DNA of 64,000 bases from Rhabdornis inornatus (GCA_013397075.1 VWZS01003477.1:620001-684000), one strand, 5' to 3'; positions 51,549 to 64,000 are shown, counted from the first letter of the stretch. Program-made: numbers and translations. Notes: generated from the letters alone by a model not told the origin.

Positions 51549-52607
51549 TCTGGGTAACCAGCTCTTTTTTTGTATTGTGAAGAACAGGGCAGAATATTGG
51601 AAAGTATTTACCAAGTGTTTTGGGAAAAGAGTATGTATTCTGCAAGTCAGAATTAGAGGTACCTTATATAAAATCAGAGTGACATGAGATAAATTTACTT
51701 GGACCAATGTTACTATACTCAAGGATAATGTTTTAAATCTGTGTGGCATTTCACTGTGGCCAGTTTATGTGGTGGTGGACTCATTTTCTTAAGAGATTGT
51801 TCTGGTTCATGTTACACACACACTGATTTACGTGTTAGCTAACAATCTTGTGTTGCCGTTGTCACTGTTGTGACAGTAAGGCCAGCTGATGGTATGAGTC
51901 TCCATCACAAGTATCCTTGTAGCAGCATTTTCAGCTCGTTTGGATGAGAACTCCTCAACCTCTGGTTTGCTCCAGCTGGCCTGCAGTCCCTTGTCGACAC
52001 TCCAGTGTATGCATGATGAGTTTCTAGTTAAAATCATCTAATCTGTGTGCAAAAAGTTGTCTGGTTCAATGGTATGCATATCTCAATAGATAAATAGTGT
52101 CCATTAGTTCACCATTTACTTCATATGAGCAAAGCAGGACCCGCCTGGGTTGTTCCCAGGGCTGCTGGGAACTCCCTGCCTCCCCAGTCCCTGACATGCA
52201 GTTTATTATCTTGTTATCATGGACTGGGACTGCCTGTGGAGTTCTTTTATCGATTCCTCAGACCTCTGGTGGAGCTGGGACTGCCCGGGGCGGGTTCCAG
52301 TAGCTATCCATCAATTATCTCATCTGTACAGAAACTAGCTGGGGAGTTCCCAGGACTGCCCAGGGAGTTCCTCTGGGTGACTCAGCACACCCAGCATGTG
52401 CAGGGGCACAGCCCTTGTCCCCAGCTGCATTACAATTGCAGCTACCGTGTTAATTCAGAGTGCAGGTGCGTGTACCCACCTGGTGCATGGAGGCAGGAGT
52501 GTTGGGAGGACCAAGAGGTTTTGCAGAGGCCAGTTGATGCTTGGCATTTCCTGGTGTGTCCTGCTCGGCTGACTAGTTGGCTGTGTTCTTTGCTATGCAC
52601 AGGTGCC

Positions 52608-52645
52608 TTTTTTTTGTTTGTTTGTTTGTTTGTTGTTTTTTTTTC
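52608..52645. repeat. TTTG microsatellite flanked by T-runs
   Basis: About five TTTG units lie between runs of eight to nine T. They encode the apparent membrane segment of the overlapping chance reading frames. Confidence 0.85.
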
Positions 52646-55600
52646 CATGCCAGGCTGCCATGTTTACAAGCTACTACAAAGTGCTTTTCCTGCCATGGAA
52701 AATCAAAAACACCATGCTCACTGTCACCAGAAGTACATTTCAGCAACGGTCTTGTTACTGGAGTGATTTGCCACTTTTTTACCTGCTACAACAGGTGTTT
52801 TTTGAGCCTTCTGTTTTTTCGAGAAGAAAGGGCAGCCTATTACTGAACTTGTAGTGCTTACTGACTAAGAAATATGTTCATTGCTGATGGAGAATATCTA
52901 AATCTCATGGGTTTGGAACCTGGTGTGATATCAGGTAGTTGTCATAAAGTGGCTTCCCCTACTATGTAAGGGATGTGAATTTAAACTTCCATATAATTAA
53001 TCTAATTTTTCTTTTGCAAATGAAATGAAAAGTTGTGAGCAAGCTGGAAGTACAGTAAACAGATATGTCTGAAAGGTTAGTTTGGAAACTCAAGAAACAG
53101 TTAAAATTGGTTAGAGTAAGAAAGAGTGAGAGAGGTTTGAGCTGTGTCTGTGTTAATGAGCGTATAAGGCAAGATAGGGTTCCTTGCTGTTTCCTTTTTC
53201 AGACCACTCCCTCCGAAGACAGTCTCCAGGTAGCAGATGAGGTCGTTGTGCTTCTTCTCAGTGACCTGTCCTATGGGGATGCTGAGAAGCCAAGTGTACA
53301 CCACATTGAAATTGCAGCACATCAAACTTACTCAGAACTAAACAAGGGGAAAAATGAAAAATATATATTCACTTACTAGTGTTGTTCAAAATCAGTATTT
53401 TCTGTATGAAGTATAATCTAAGAACAGTGAAGGTGGGAGTGGTATAATGGGCAAGAAGATCTCCAAAGGTATTAGAGACCTTGGTAACTCTAGTTTGTTG
53501 GCAGAAATAGATCAGCTGGTCAGAATTATAGTATCTAACTATTAAAGATACAGTACACTAAAGAAGGTCTTTGAAAACTCTGATCACTGTGAGCTGCATA
53601 AGAGGAGGAATACTTGGATTTATGCTAACAGTAGTATGGCTGCATTTGGAGGGAATGAAATGTGTGTGCATTGGAAATGGCTGTTTCTATAACAGTGTAG
53701 GTGTGTGGAAAATAACCTTGATACAGTGCCTGGAGAACTGCCTAGGGATCAGGATGCCTGAGTTCATCCCCGGAGTCCCCTGCTGCCTTGCTGCTTTGGC
53801 GAGCTCATTTTTCTGTGCCTTGCTTTCACCAACAACAGTCAGGAAACAAATCCTTCATTTCCTCTGAGATTGATTCATGAGAAAGACAATGAAAGCAAGG
53901 AAGTGTTATCGTCTGTGGTTGGAATGCCACACACCTAGTGAACGCTTAACCCCCACTTGCAGTTTTAATTTAAATGCAGTTAGTTTATGTCGGGGGTTTT
54001 CCCATGGTTTTTTTAGAGATGTGAGATAATGAGATTTTTTTTTCTCCCAGAATGCAACTCTTCAGAGCAGTGTCTTGCTTGAAGTGTTGTGTAAAGAATA
54101 GTTGTGTTTATGAGGACAGTATAACACGTTAGATCACCTTTAATTGAACCATGTGCTTTATAATTAATGTACAAAATTATGTCTTGTTTTTTTTTTCAAG
54201 TGGAGCTTGAGTAGCAGCAACCTCTGCTGTGGTCTAAATTGCAGAAAATCCTTATCTTAGTAATAACTTTATTTATGAATATGCTTTATCTATCTCTCAT
54301 AAATTATACTTCAGCTGCTGCAACAGTGCGCAAAGGAAGAAAAGCTTCAGCAAAAGCTGAAGATGAGCCTGATCAGAGATTTGAGCTGTTTTTCACAATA
54401 TGGGTTTGCAGCTGACTTATTCTGTGTATTGTTGGATGAATGACGAAGTGAGATAAAGCCCTCAGTGTCTCCTTCCCTTACCTTCCCTGGAGAGAAGGAG
54501 AATTGCCCAACTTAGATGCATATCACATAAAAGCCTGACTTTCTGGGCTGATGTGGGAAGTCATTCATTATTATTTACACAGTGCTCAGGAAACAGACCT
54601 TTAAAACCTTTTATTTCCTAAGCCGTAGTAGGGCAGCACTGAGGTTGTTGTGTCTCATAAGATTGTAGTGACTTTTTTATTTGCATTTCCAGCTCTGTCC
54701 TCATGTTGCTGTGATACATTTGTAATGGCCTTATCTAAGTTCAGCAATTAAGAAGGCAGCTATTACCTTATTCATTAAAAAGGGAAAAAATTGAAACCGA
54801 AATCGGTTGCTCTTTGATCAGTCAAAATTGCTTTCCTGTGGTGGTATTCAAACTATTTCTAAACATGAAAAAGTTGGTGCAATGCAGAAGTTTCTGGGGT
54901 TTTAAGAAAACCATTTTTTTAAAAAAAGTTTTGCACTTAATAAAATGTAGTTTCTTTTTTGGGGTAATTAACTTACAAACTGCTAGGGGCTTTCCAGCCA
55001 TGGGAAACCCTATCCTAAAGCTCATTTTAGCACAGACAGCTGTAGAACAAGTCTTGCCTTCTTAGCTAGCTATCCCAAACACTGTCTAGAGAGCTGCTTT
55101 TCCTGCCTTGACTGCAAGGACACTGCTGCAGAGAGTGTAGCAATCATGCTGAAATGTGTAAAATTATCATTTAAGCCAAAATAATGACATAACCTTCTGA
55201 GCAGTGTATAATCCTAATAAGATTAAGTTTTATGAAAGAAAAACATAAAATATGTAACTTAATAAAATCATAATCTATCATGAATAAACTGTATTATACA
55301 TGTTCGCTGAGTGGATTATATAAATTTAATGAAATTACACTGTCTTATAAGCAGGATACAATAAGTAGTACTGGCAGCTTTTCTATACACAATGTAAGAG
55401 AGCAAGGAAGAAGATGGGGATTATTAGAAAATGAGTTTAGTCAAAACAAAAAGATAAAGATAAAAATATAATAATTATAATTTCTTAAGTACTGCAAGAA
55501 TGAGCTTCATGCTTCTTTGAGTGTGTTAGCCAAGATCAAAGTGAGATACATGAACATCTAAGAAGACTGACATGGCGTTGGAGAGGAATGACACAGCTGA

Positions 55601-56386
55601 ATTGCAAAAGATTTGAGAAAATGTAGTACTTTCTCAGCATCTGTTCAAATTTTTATTCATATTTCTTTAGTACATTGTATATTTGTCCATTCCATCTCTT
55701 CATGTGATATGTGGCAGTGGATTCCAGGCTGTTAGCACTTCTGAGCCAGATGGCATACACTCTGTCATGCTGAGATCATGTTAGAAATGTCATCTATGCA
55801 ACTCAGCTGAGATAGAGTAGCGCTTTAAAATAAATTCCTCAGTTGTCCACTATGGATTTTTTTTTTTCCTGAGGGTATTGCATCCATGTAAAAAGAATAA
55901 AGATGCTTTTGTTGCTGTCAAAGAATAAAGCATTTCCAAATATCTTTGGTAGTGTACCAAATTTCAGTTTAGTTTGCTGTAATAAGGAATATTTGTCCTT
56001 ACAGAACTATTATGAAAACTGCTTTTAAAATTATGTTAGCACACATTACCTCTCCAAGAACTGTGCTGCATATTATTAGAAACCTTTACAAGACAGTCAA
56101 GAATCATGCTAAGACAGAATGGTCTGAGACTTAAACTTTCCAGTAAGAGAAACAGAGTAAGGGATTTTCCTGGGTTAAGTGGAGGGAAGATGAAAAGAGA
56201 AAGGAAGAGCCTGTTGAGTTGCTTTTTTGTCTGTCCAGCTCAAAACACATCTCGTATTCCAACAGGCGTAATTGTAAAAGGTATCTCTTGTTATGGAAAC
56301 ACAAGATCTTGTTATCTTACACAGCTTGGTCCCCATTCCACACCTTCGTAACAGGTGCTAAAGCAGCAGGAATTGAACAGTGTAGT

Positions 56387-56416
56387 ACCTATAAAAACTA
56401 GACCTATAAAAACTAG
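56387..56416. repeat. 15-bp perfect tandem duplication
   Basis: ACCTATAAAAACTAG occurs twice head to tail (56387-56401 and 56402-56416). It fits a recent replication-slippage or repair duplication. Confidence 0.9.
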
Positions 56417-58189
56417 AATCAAACCATTTTTTCTTTTATGCATATTAATTTCATAGTAGATTTTATTCTTTTGTATATCTATAAAATCTCAGTGGTTTAA
56501 AACCCCATCCTTGTTATATTTGGTCAATGCTGGTGGGCTTCAAAGAAAGAGACCACAGGAGGTTATGTAGAGTGTAAAGGATTGTATTTAAAATAGAGTC
56601 CCTGAATTTACATCATATGGTAAGGGATTAGGATTATACTTCTTGTATAAAATGATTCATATCATATGACTAAACCATGAAAATGAAGTTAAATTTCCTA
56701 CTAAGCACGAGTCTTCATGTGCAATGCGCTGGGTAGAAGAGCCGTCCCCCCACTGAAGGCTGCAAAGGGAAACGTGAGTCATTAGCTTGGATGAGTGCTG
56801 GACATTTATAAGACTGTCCCTTTATCCTTTAGTTACTGAGATTCTAATCAGTCTCTTCTGATAGAAGTAAGTGTCATGTTTTACTAGGGTAGTTTTTAGT
56901 TCTAATTTGTGTAGGTAAAAGAGAAAGGAGGGGTAGGAGAAGTACTTATTTCAAGGTTCCTAACCAGTAAGCAGCTCAAAGTAAAATATATGGCATTTGT
57001 GTTAACTATTCCTTTGGCTTACTCTCTTTTCGTTGCCTTGTCTGTTACTTTTCTTCTCTATGTATTTGTTTTCTGAGACTGCTGGTTTTTGATGGGCCAG
57101 GGGCTCATCATTTTTTGTGTTAAGTGGCCCATGATGCTGAAACCTGCTTAAGAAACAAAGCAACCTAAAACAACCACAGCACTTGCAGCTGATGAGGAAG
57201 AAGATGCGATATGAGCTTTCCCTGCTTGCTTCAGCTTACTGACAATGAATCTTCTGGGACGGGGCTTCTTTTTTACTTCTGGTATTTTTTACTTTCAAAT
57301 ACGAGTATTTTTCCCTATTCCTTGCACAGAAATAATGATTCTGAGTAGCACACAGTGCATTTTCATGCTTCTTGCACCTTAATTAATTGTAGATTCAGTG
57401 GTTAGATGTATTACACTGTATTTTAGTGTTTAAAAGGCTCTTGGTCCTTTCATTTTTTTTCTTTTGGCCTCTTTTTCATTTGTCTGTCGACACAAAGGTC
57501 TGCCTTTTTCTTATCTGAAGTCTGTAACTTCTCTGATACAAAGATGTAACACTTGATTACATTTTGTCCAGCTTCTGCTTACTATCATAACTAACAAAGA
57601 TACGAGGAGGAGAGGAGAAGTGACAAGAATAAATCAGTGTGCCTGTGAATAGTGGTGGAATGGCAGTGGGCAAGAAGACTCAGTAGTTCCATGCAGTCAA
57701 GAACAGTAATATTTTTATTAAGCAGCTACAACCCATTACTTCATTTGAAGCATTTTCTATTAAAAATATGTTGTTATTCTCCATCTCACCTGGACTTGCT
57801 CTGTATGTTGCGACTACAGAGCTGTTGTTACAGGATGGAGGCTGTCCACAGGTGCTTTCTAATGGCCCCATACACAACACCACTTGAAACAGTCATCTTA
57901 ACTGCTGGAGCATAGTTCATTTGTTACAGCAAGTAATGATGTCTAAAAGCTGTAGAAATTGAAGCTAAGGTGACAGTGAGTAGTAATAGATACTCCAAGG
58001 TTATAAAAAAAATGCTGTTTTTTGAAGAGGAAAATCAGACCATGTTCTTTATATGATAGATTGTAAGATATGAAATACAAGAGGAATTACAACTTCAAGC
58101 AATTTGATTTTGCATGCTGGTAGAGCTAAACTTCCATCTTCTTGTGGAAATACAACATGTGTCTTAAGCCTGAGTGGTTTCATGGGTCA

Positions 58190-58375
58190 GTTTATGTCTG
58201 CCCCCCACCTGCGAGCTGGTGGCCTGTCCCCAGGGAGGTGCCTGATGCCCTGAGGCTGGGACCGGCTCCTTGCCACTGGCTGCCTTGCCGCTGGCTGGGA
58301 ATGGGATGGGCTCTGACTGCACCCCTGCCACTCCATGCCCCTGAGGCCTCCCTGACACCCTTTTCTGAACTAGTG
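58190..58375. other. Isolated GC-rich islet in intron 1
   Basis: About 185 bp are clearly richer in G and C than the flanks, with repeated CCTG, GCTGGC and CTGCC words and several CCC/GGG runs. CpG is sparse, so it is not a CpG island. It could be an old unrecognised transposon fragment or a CT/AG-rich regulatory block. It sits inside a chance frame at 58142-58510. Confidence 0.4.
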
Positions 58376-60337
58376 TCCTATGATGTGGGTTATGTTTGGT
58401 TGCTTAGTGCTTTTTTGCTATTTCTTGTGGATTTTGTAAGTGTTACTCCCATGTTTTGTTCTGGCAGTGCTGTCTTTTTTGCCAGCCTAGACTACTGCCT
58501 TATTTCATAGAGGGCCACATGAAGTGGTGTTAATCTCGAAAATGATAACTTGAGGACAGTGATTTTTCATAATCACAGGTAGGTAGATGAAAAATTACCC
58601 TTGAATAGTATTAGTGCTTGTAGAGACTTAACCAGTTCTCCTGCCCTGAGCTCTAAGGAGTGCTTGTGATTATGAGAGTGAACTTGAAAGACAATGAAAT
58701 TCTAGATTCAGTGAATTTAATGGGGGATTTTCTGCCTTGGTAGGACTAGTAACAGAATTTTCATAATCTCAAGAGATCTTGTCCACACCATGGAGCTTCA
58801 TGGCATGGGGGAGAAGGGAGTCTCCATGCCCTGGAAATAGATTTATGAGGAAATAGGTTTTCTGTTTAACTCTTAAGAAGTCAAATTAGGGGTAGTACAA
58901 GGAGGCCACTAGCTGCAGTCCTGAAGTGAACACCTTGTGAAAAAACTTTCCTACTGAAGCAATTCTTTATTTTCTTGTAGTAGACAGACACATACAATTA
59001 GTTTATTCTATGTAATTCAAGACATCTCACTGTTTGAGGTTTCTGTGCTGCTTGGTTTCATCTTACATTTATAGCTGTTTTTCTCCTGCAGCAACTTAAC
59101 AAGTGTTTCTGTGCTCTGAGTTTTGTTTGCTGACATCCTTTAGATGGCCTTTACTTGTAGATGTTAACGTAACTTTAGATGTTACTACTTGTCATTACAT
59201 TATCACAGTTTAAAGGTACTGTAGTATCAACTCTAGTGGCATGGCCCCTTTAGGCTTCTAGGAGAAAAAGGACCAGCAGTAAGTATTTTATACCTGTTCA
59301 GTTATTTTCTTGGGATTGCATAGTCTGCTTATAATTTTCTGATTCTATCTATACTAGCTATCTATACTGTTACATGGTATAGGGAAGCTGTGTCTGTTTT
59401 TTGTCAAATTTGTCATTTTCTAAATCACTGTTTTCCTTCAAGCTTTAGTTAGGGACAAAACTGGAAAGTATTTCCTCTGAAATGCTGTTCTTGCTTACAT
59501 TTCCAAGGGGGGCAAAAAAGTCATCTGTTTAACAGCTTGGGGATGTTTCATGTATAGATTCACCACCTGCAAATTTTCAAAATAAGGTCTCTTCTGAAAA
59601 TGAGATCCTAAATCTGAGGTAACACCAGGGTGCCTTGGAGAACATTGCTTAGAGGGAGTTTATATTTCCTTGCTGTGATTTTTTTCACATCTGCTAGACA
59701 GCATTCACACCGAGGAACATGGACTTTAAAAATTTGTTTCATACCAAAAACCACCAGTAGCTGCATGCTGTGCTTTTCCTATTCCAGACCCACAAAGGAT
59801 GTAAATCATTACTAATTCTGTTTAATTAATGCTGCTGAGACTCAGGCAGCTCTGAAGGTCCTGACTCTAATCCTAAGTGTTGATAGGTGTCAGAAGTTTT
59901 CTTGAGCACTCTAGAAAGGAAAGGAAGTGCAATGAATGGAGTGAATATATGCATATTATTTGTATGAATAAGCTGTAACTGTTTATCCCTGACTACCGTA
60001 CAATTTTTTCATTGGCTCTGAATGTTCTCAATAAAGATGTAATTTTCTCTTTCTTATATGGATTTTTATTTGTTAATGTTTTTGTAGAGTAACCTGCTTC
60101 ATACCTTCCCTCTGAAATGTTTGGGTATTTCCCTTTAGGAGTTTCTCCTTATTCCCGATGATATCATTACATTTTCTCTTGAAGCTCTGTGTTCATAACA
60201 GAGTAATAAGGAGAGAAGTTGCTTGGTTTGTGATTGATTAGTGGATGTACAATCTCAATTCCCTTGGAAGGTGGGCGTGTGATTGTTTGAGTCTGTGTTT
60301 CTTTGGAGAGGGACCATTTCAGGGAATTGTAGTTAGA

Positions 60338-60680
60338 GCTGCAAACAATCCATTAGTCACTCTTCCAAGCCCTGCCAGGATAATACTGTTCCCTGCAGTA
60401 CATTATTGAGTGTTTTGTCCAATATCGGTTTAAGTGACTCAAGCCATGAGGCTTCCACCACTTCCTCTGAGAAACTATTTCATGGTCTGACAGAGCTAAC
60501 TGTTAGGAAATATTTCCTGGTACTCAGCCTAAACTTTTTAACACCCAGATTGATCTCATTACTGTTAGGTATACTTTTTTCCCCAGCTCTGTCTTGTTTG
60601 GCATTCACACTCTTGAGTGAATACTAGATGGTATCATATCTCCTCATAAGTCAAGCAAATGCATAATTAGTTCTTCTATT
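60338..60680 (-). mobile_element. Ancient CR1 LINE fragment, antisense
   Basis: The + strand carries the reverse complement of an old CR1. Diagnostic words in order are GCCAGGATAATACTGTTCCC, TTGAGTGTTTTGTCCAATA, GGCTTCCACCACTTCCTCTG, GAAACTATTTCATGG, CTGTTAGGAAATATTTCCTG and CAGCCTAAACTTTTTAACAC. Similarity fades at about 60600-60680. It is more diverged than the copy at 24218-24640, so it belongs to an older subfamily. Confidence 0.8.
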
Positions 60681-62491
60681 TCAGCTCTCCAAATAGGCCA
60701 TCTGTTTGGTGGAAAACAGGGCTGAGTATGGGAAGATTTTTTTCTGCTAAGTGCTTGTTTCAAACAAATAATACAAAAAAGTGCATTAGGGGTTCTTAGT
60801 AGCTCCAAGGAGCCCAAACTTATATTTAAAAGGCCTTTCAAATATTATATAAAATATTGTAACTTTTCCAGGCAGTCATTTGAAATAGCATTACCTTTTT
60901 CTAGTGCAATATACAGCTCTAGCACTAATAGTCTGTCACATCACACGGCTTCAGGGAATATTTTATAATGTTGCTTCATCTATTTATCAAGCAAATTCTA
61001 AGTAGCTACAGCATGGAGAGTGGAGAGCAATGGCAACGGAATTGCAAGCAGATCCAGGGACCATTTGAGTGTTTGTTATTCACAGCTTTACAGCCAGAAT
61101 TTACAAGTGTTTGGGTCACATAAGGATTGTTGAGGAAGGAAGTGTACTTTAATCCATCCAATCATTACATATCTCTGGATTTCTTCCTGGTAGCCAACAT
61201 CTGTTTGGTATTCCTCTCCTTCCATCCTTCCTTCCTGCCTCCCTATCTGCCTTATTATAGTGTAAATTTTGCAAAGATGTATGCAGATAATAAATTGAAT
61301 TTTGCAGCATCTGGGTATATGCTATTCTTATTTCTTATGGATAGTCTTCTGTTTGGTCAAAGACTCCTAGTCAGTGGAACACTTAGGTTTACAGTAAGAC
61401 TTCTAAACTAGGACTCCATGCTTGCTTTGAAAAACATGCAGTATAAATTCTAAGCATATATATGTTTATGTTTTTTGACAAATCACTGTGTAATTTGGGA
61501 ACCAAGCCCATGTTTTGTTAATTTTTTACCTCAGATTACCTGATCTGTGTGGGTTTGTGACCTGGGCTTCCAGCTTGGGGAGTAAACAAGCTGCATGCAC
61601 TTCCTCTGAACTGTACTAGAAAGGATGTGTAAGTCCTCAGGCAAGAGCATTCCTGAGCTAACTTACTACAGTTTTACTAAGCTGATTAAGGGAGAAAAAC
61701 TCAGTGATCACATTAAGATCGAGTCAAGTGGGTTCAAGTGATTAAACTAATGATTTAATATAGCAGATAATCTTATATTGCACAGAAGTACGTAAATGCA
61801 AAAAAGGAGAAGTTAGGTAAATGACAGTCTGTCATCAGGAAAAGAAAGTGAATAACTCCTGCAGCTTTCTTGTTCTATCATTCACTGCCTAAGATGAAGT
61901 AGAGATAGATTTGCTGAAGCCTGGGCCATGTGCTGTGTCTGTCAGGAAGTCTCAGGCACTTCCTTCACTTTTAGGTGGAGTGTCTGGAGCAGGCAGAATC
62001 TCCAAGAGAGACTTCCTGTCACAAGGGAAGGAAACACTCATTTCTGTTTCTTTCCCTTTTTCTCACAGGGAGCATTCCTCATTTTTCCACCTCAGAGGCA
62101 ATTGCTTTGGGGATGAGCTGTATGGAGTGACACAGGAAGGGGTGGCTGCAGTTCAGTCCCCAGCAGGTGGCACATATCTGAGGTGAGGGTGGAAAGCCGC
62201 TTCTTGAATGGTCCTTCCACTCACATTGATTCCCCCTGTTCATGAGGAGCAAGGTGCATGCAAGACTTTGAGGCACATGTGGCTTTGATGTGAATAAACT
62301 CTACCCATATTTAAGGGACTGATGTATTCCCACTCCCCATGTCAGTTCTGTGGCAATATTCTTCATGTGTGCCTGTGTCTGACCTGCTCTCTGCCAAAGG
62401 GCTGGTCTTCTCTGTTCAAGAGAAGAGGAAATGGGAGAAGGAACACAGAAAGATTAAGATGTGTTCAAGAGCGTATTTCCCTTCTGTGCAG
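60681..62491 (+). other. AIG1: AIG1 intron 1, last 1.8 kb
   Basis: AT-rich sequence ending in the pyrimidine-rich acceptor TTTCCCTTCTGTGCAG just before exon 2. A short CCTT-rich run lies at about 61211-61243 and a CTCF-like motif at 62160-62173. The open frame from 62339 runs through the acceptor into exon 2 in phase, but its upstream part is intron. Confidence 0.7.
62160..62173 (+). promoter_or_regulatory. Candidate CTCF core motif
   Basis: CCAGCAGGTGGCAC fits every position of the vertebrate CTCF core consensus (CC-D-S-N-AG-R-K-GGC-R-S). It is 318 bp upstream of exon 2. Binding is inferred from the motif alone, and a 14-bp degenerate motif can occur by chance in 64 kb. Confidence 0.4.
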
Positions 62492-62647
62492 GTTATCCAG
62501 GCTGTCTTCTTTGGGATTTGCGTCTTGACTGACCTGTCCAGTCTTCTCACTAGAGGGAATGACAGTCAAGAGCAAGAGAGGCAGCTGAAAAAACTCATTT
62601 CCCTCCGTGACTGGATGATGGCTGTTCTAGCTTTCCCTGTGGGAGTG
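62492..62647 (+). CDS. AIG1: AIG1 coding exon 2 (residues 48-99)
   Basis: The exon continues the AIG1 protein exactly from exon 1 in phase 0: ...FLTFIDL joins VIQAVFFGICVLTDL to complete a membrane helix spanning the junction (about residues 41-62). A polar loop follows (about residues 63-86) with the charged SQEQERQLKKL stretch. The next helix begins at WMMAVLAFPVGV. The exon is 52 codons long and lacks frameshifts or stops. It is bounded by an acceptor with a good polypyrimidine tract (AG at 62490-62491) and by the donor GTAAGT at 62648. The catalytic Thr43 is in exon 1, and the partner histidine is in an exon beyond the window. Family proteins are about 240 residues, so less than half of the protein is seen here. 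Confidence 0.96.
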
Positions 62648-64000
62648 GTAAGTACAGTGTTAATCTGTGCATGTCTTTGCAAACTGGGTGAACAGTGTTA
62701 CTTAGTGAATGTTTTCTGGAAAGAATGTTTTCCCACTGCTCTACAAAAGACTACATAGAAAGGGGAAAATGGTAGAGATGATTTTACTACTTACTTGTTT
62801 TTCACAGGTGTAAGGGAACAGAATATACAGTGTGTTGCTGAAATAATTTTTGGTTAATTATTAAAAAGTCATGTTACAATATGAACTTGTTTGTACAAGT
62901 AATTTTAAACGTGTATTGTACCAGCAGCATCTTGAGATTCAATTTAGACTTTTTCTGCACCACATGGCATCATCAGGAGTAGTGAAAGTACTGACTGTGG
63001 CATGTTTTACACCATAATGACCTGAGGGAATCTGGCTGTAAGACATTTAGGCATGGGCAAGAAGGGAAGCAAAAGTCCAGGTTGTTCCTTGTTAATTCCA
63101 CTGGGAATTCAAAGCTGGAAGAATAAATGAGGTAAATGAGGTAGAAAAAATGGGGTTTTGTTAGTAATGTTAAAAAGCACACAGAAGGTATGTGAAAATG
63201 CAGGGTTGACATGTCTTTTTTTCAAAAGAAAAATATTCTTTGGATCAAGTCTTGCTCCCCTGGGACATTGCATGTCACTTTCAATGGCAAGAGGTGCTCA
63301 ATGTCTTTACATAGCTAATAATTCTGCTAAAAAACCCAAAATTTTATGAGTTTTTACATGGAATGTCATCTATGTCAGTCTAGTTCCGAGCTTAGGTTGC
63401 AGTGCAAAAATGTGTTAACAATTCATTAAGGTTATTGCTTTTATTGTAATTCAGTATCAAACTTTAATTCTCTTTTTCTTTTTTCATTGTACAGTAGTTC
63501 AAAATAAATTCACTAGAAGCAGATTTTTTAATGGATTATTAGAAAGCTGCATGAGATCTTTAAAGTTGTACTTTCACAACAGCTGATCACTTTCTGTCAG
63601 TTAACAGCAGCTAACATATCAAGCTATCACTTATGATTTCATATATTCAGTGATGCTTCATTAGAATTTCATTTCACCATTTATGTGGAATTTCACAATA
63701 CGTGAAGAAATACAGAATGCATTTGGAAATTACAAAAGGCAGAGCATATGTGAAACACTGCAGGTACTTCTTTAATAAAAACCCAGCTGATAGCCTTCCC
63801 TTATTATACTTGCTAGCCTGCCTTTTGGGAGCTGCCACAATTCATGTTGGGGTAGAAGGCTGCAGTTTTCCAGCAATGGTAGGGGATACTGGGTCAGCTG
63901 ATACATCTAGTAGAAAATCTGTGCATAGACAAGTTTGCAAATACGCATTTTATGAGTGCAGAGATTTATGCTGCGTTTGTATTTTTAAGGGAGATGAGGA
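62648..64000 (+). other. AIG1: AIG1 intron 2, 5' part (runs off the window)
   Basis: It starts with the donor GTAAGT. The rest is AT-rich with no recognisable exon; the next AIG1 coding segment is not found before 64000. I see no repeats or RNA genes here. Confidence 0.75.

Larger units (their letters stand above)
46901..60337 (+). other. AIG1: AIG1 intron 1, 3' part
   Basis: AT-rich intronic DNA. No supported exon or RNA gene is visible. The longest clean frame in the window lies here (52125-52766, 213 codons). It has no recognised domain, and its hydrophobic segment comes from a TTTG/T-run microsatellite, so I treat it as chance. Small features (51531-51548, 52608-52645, 56387-56416, 58190-58375) are listed separately. 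Confidence 0.6.

Noticed and set aside
60001..60060. AATAAA at 60030-60035 followed by T-rich sequence as an intronic poly(A) site
   Set aside because: AATAAA followed by T-rich DNA is common in AT-rich introns, and no terminal exon precedes it.
62339..62758. 139-codon frame as a complete gene
   Set aside because: Only 62492-62647 is coding. The ends are intron read-through past a clear acceptor and donor.
1..64000. CRISPR array, prokaryotic operon, phage or integron structures
   Set aside because: No regularly spaced repeats with unique spacers and no prokaryotic genes. All evidence points to bird nuclear DNA.

Overview
This window is vertebrate nuclear DNA, almost certainly from a bird and plausibly a passerine. 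It is AT-rich and gene-poor. It carries antisense fragments of avian CR1 LINEs, two solo LTRs of endogenous retroviruses, and pieces of a tRNA-Ile/CR1-tailed SINE of the kind known from passerines. There are no operons, no bacterial or phage genes and no CRISPR array. The species assignment is inferred from the repeats and from the protein encoded by the one recognisable gene.

The only gene I can support is the 5' part of AIG1 (androgen-induced gene 1, a multi-pass membrane hydrolase of FAHFA lipids), on the + strand. Coding exon 1 is 26207-26347 (47 codons) and coding exon 2 is 62492-62647 (52 codons). A phase-0 intron of 36,144 bp separates them, and the rest of the gene lies beyond 64000. 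Together the exons encode residues 1-99, including the catalytic threonine at position 43. The partner histidine is in a later exon.

Layout: 1-24.7 kb is intergenic DNA upstream of AIG1. It holds a solo LTR (13430-13904), CR1 fragments (19513-19742 and 24218-24640), a SINE whose two halves are in swapped order (19984-20143), and two long hairpins close together (6561-6646 and 6873-6915). From about 24.8 to 26.6 kb is the GC-rich CpG-island promoter. It is badly assembled: a 341-bp block is repeated exactly with single-N joins, followed by a 469-bp N gap and a degraded third copy of the block's end. Intron 1 (26.3-62.5 kb) is mostly unique AT-rich DNA with a second solo LTR (44502-45078), two CR1 fragments (46714-46900 and 60338-60680) and small repeats. 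Intron 2 begins at 62648 and runs off the window.

I found no convincing undescribed biological system. The best leads are the 86-nt near-perfect hairpin at 6561-6646, the permuted SINE at 19984-20143, the E-box-bearing minisatellite in the AIG1 promoter, and the probable false duplication there. The other open reading frames look like chance frames in non-coding DNA.
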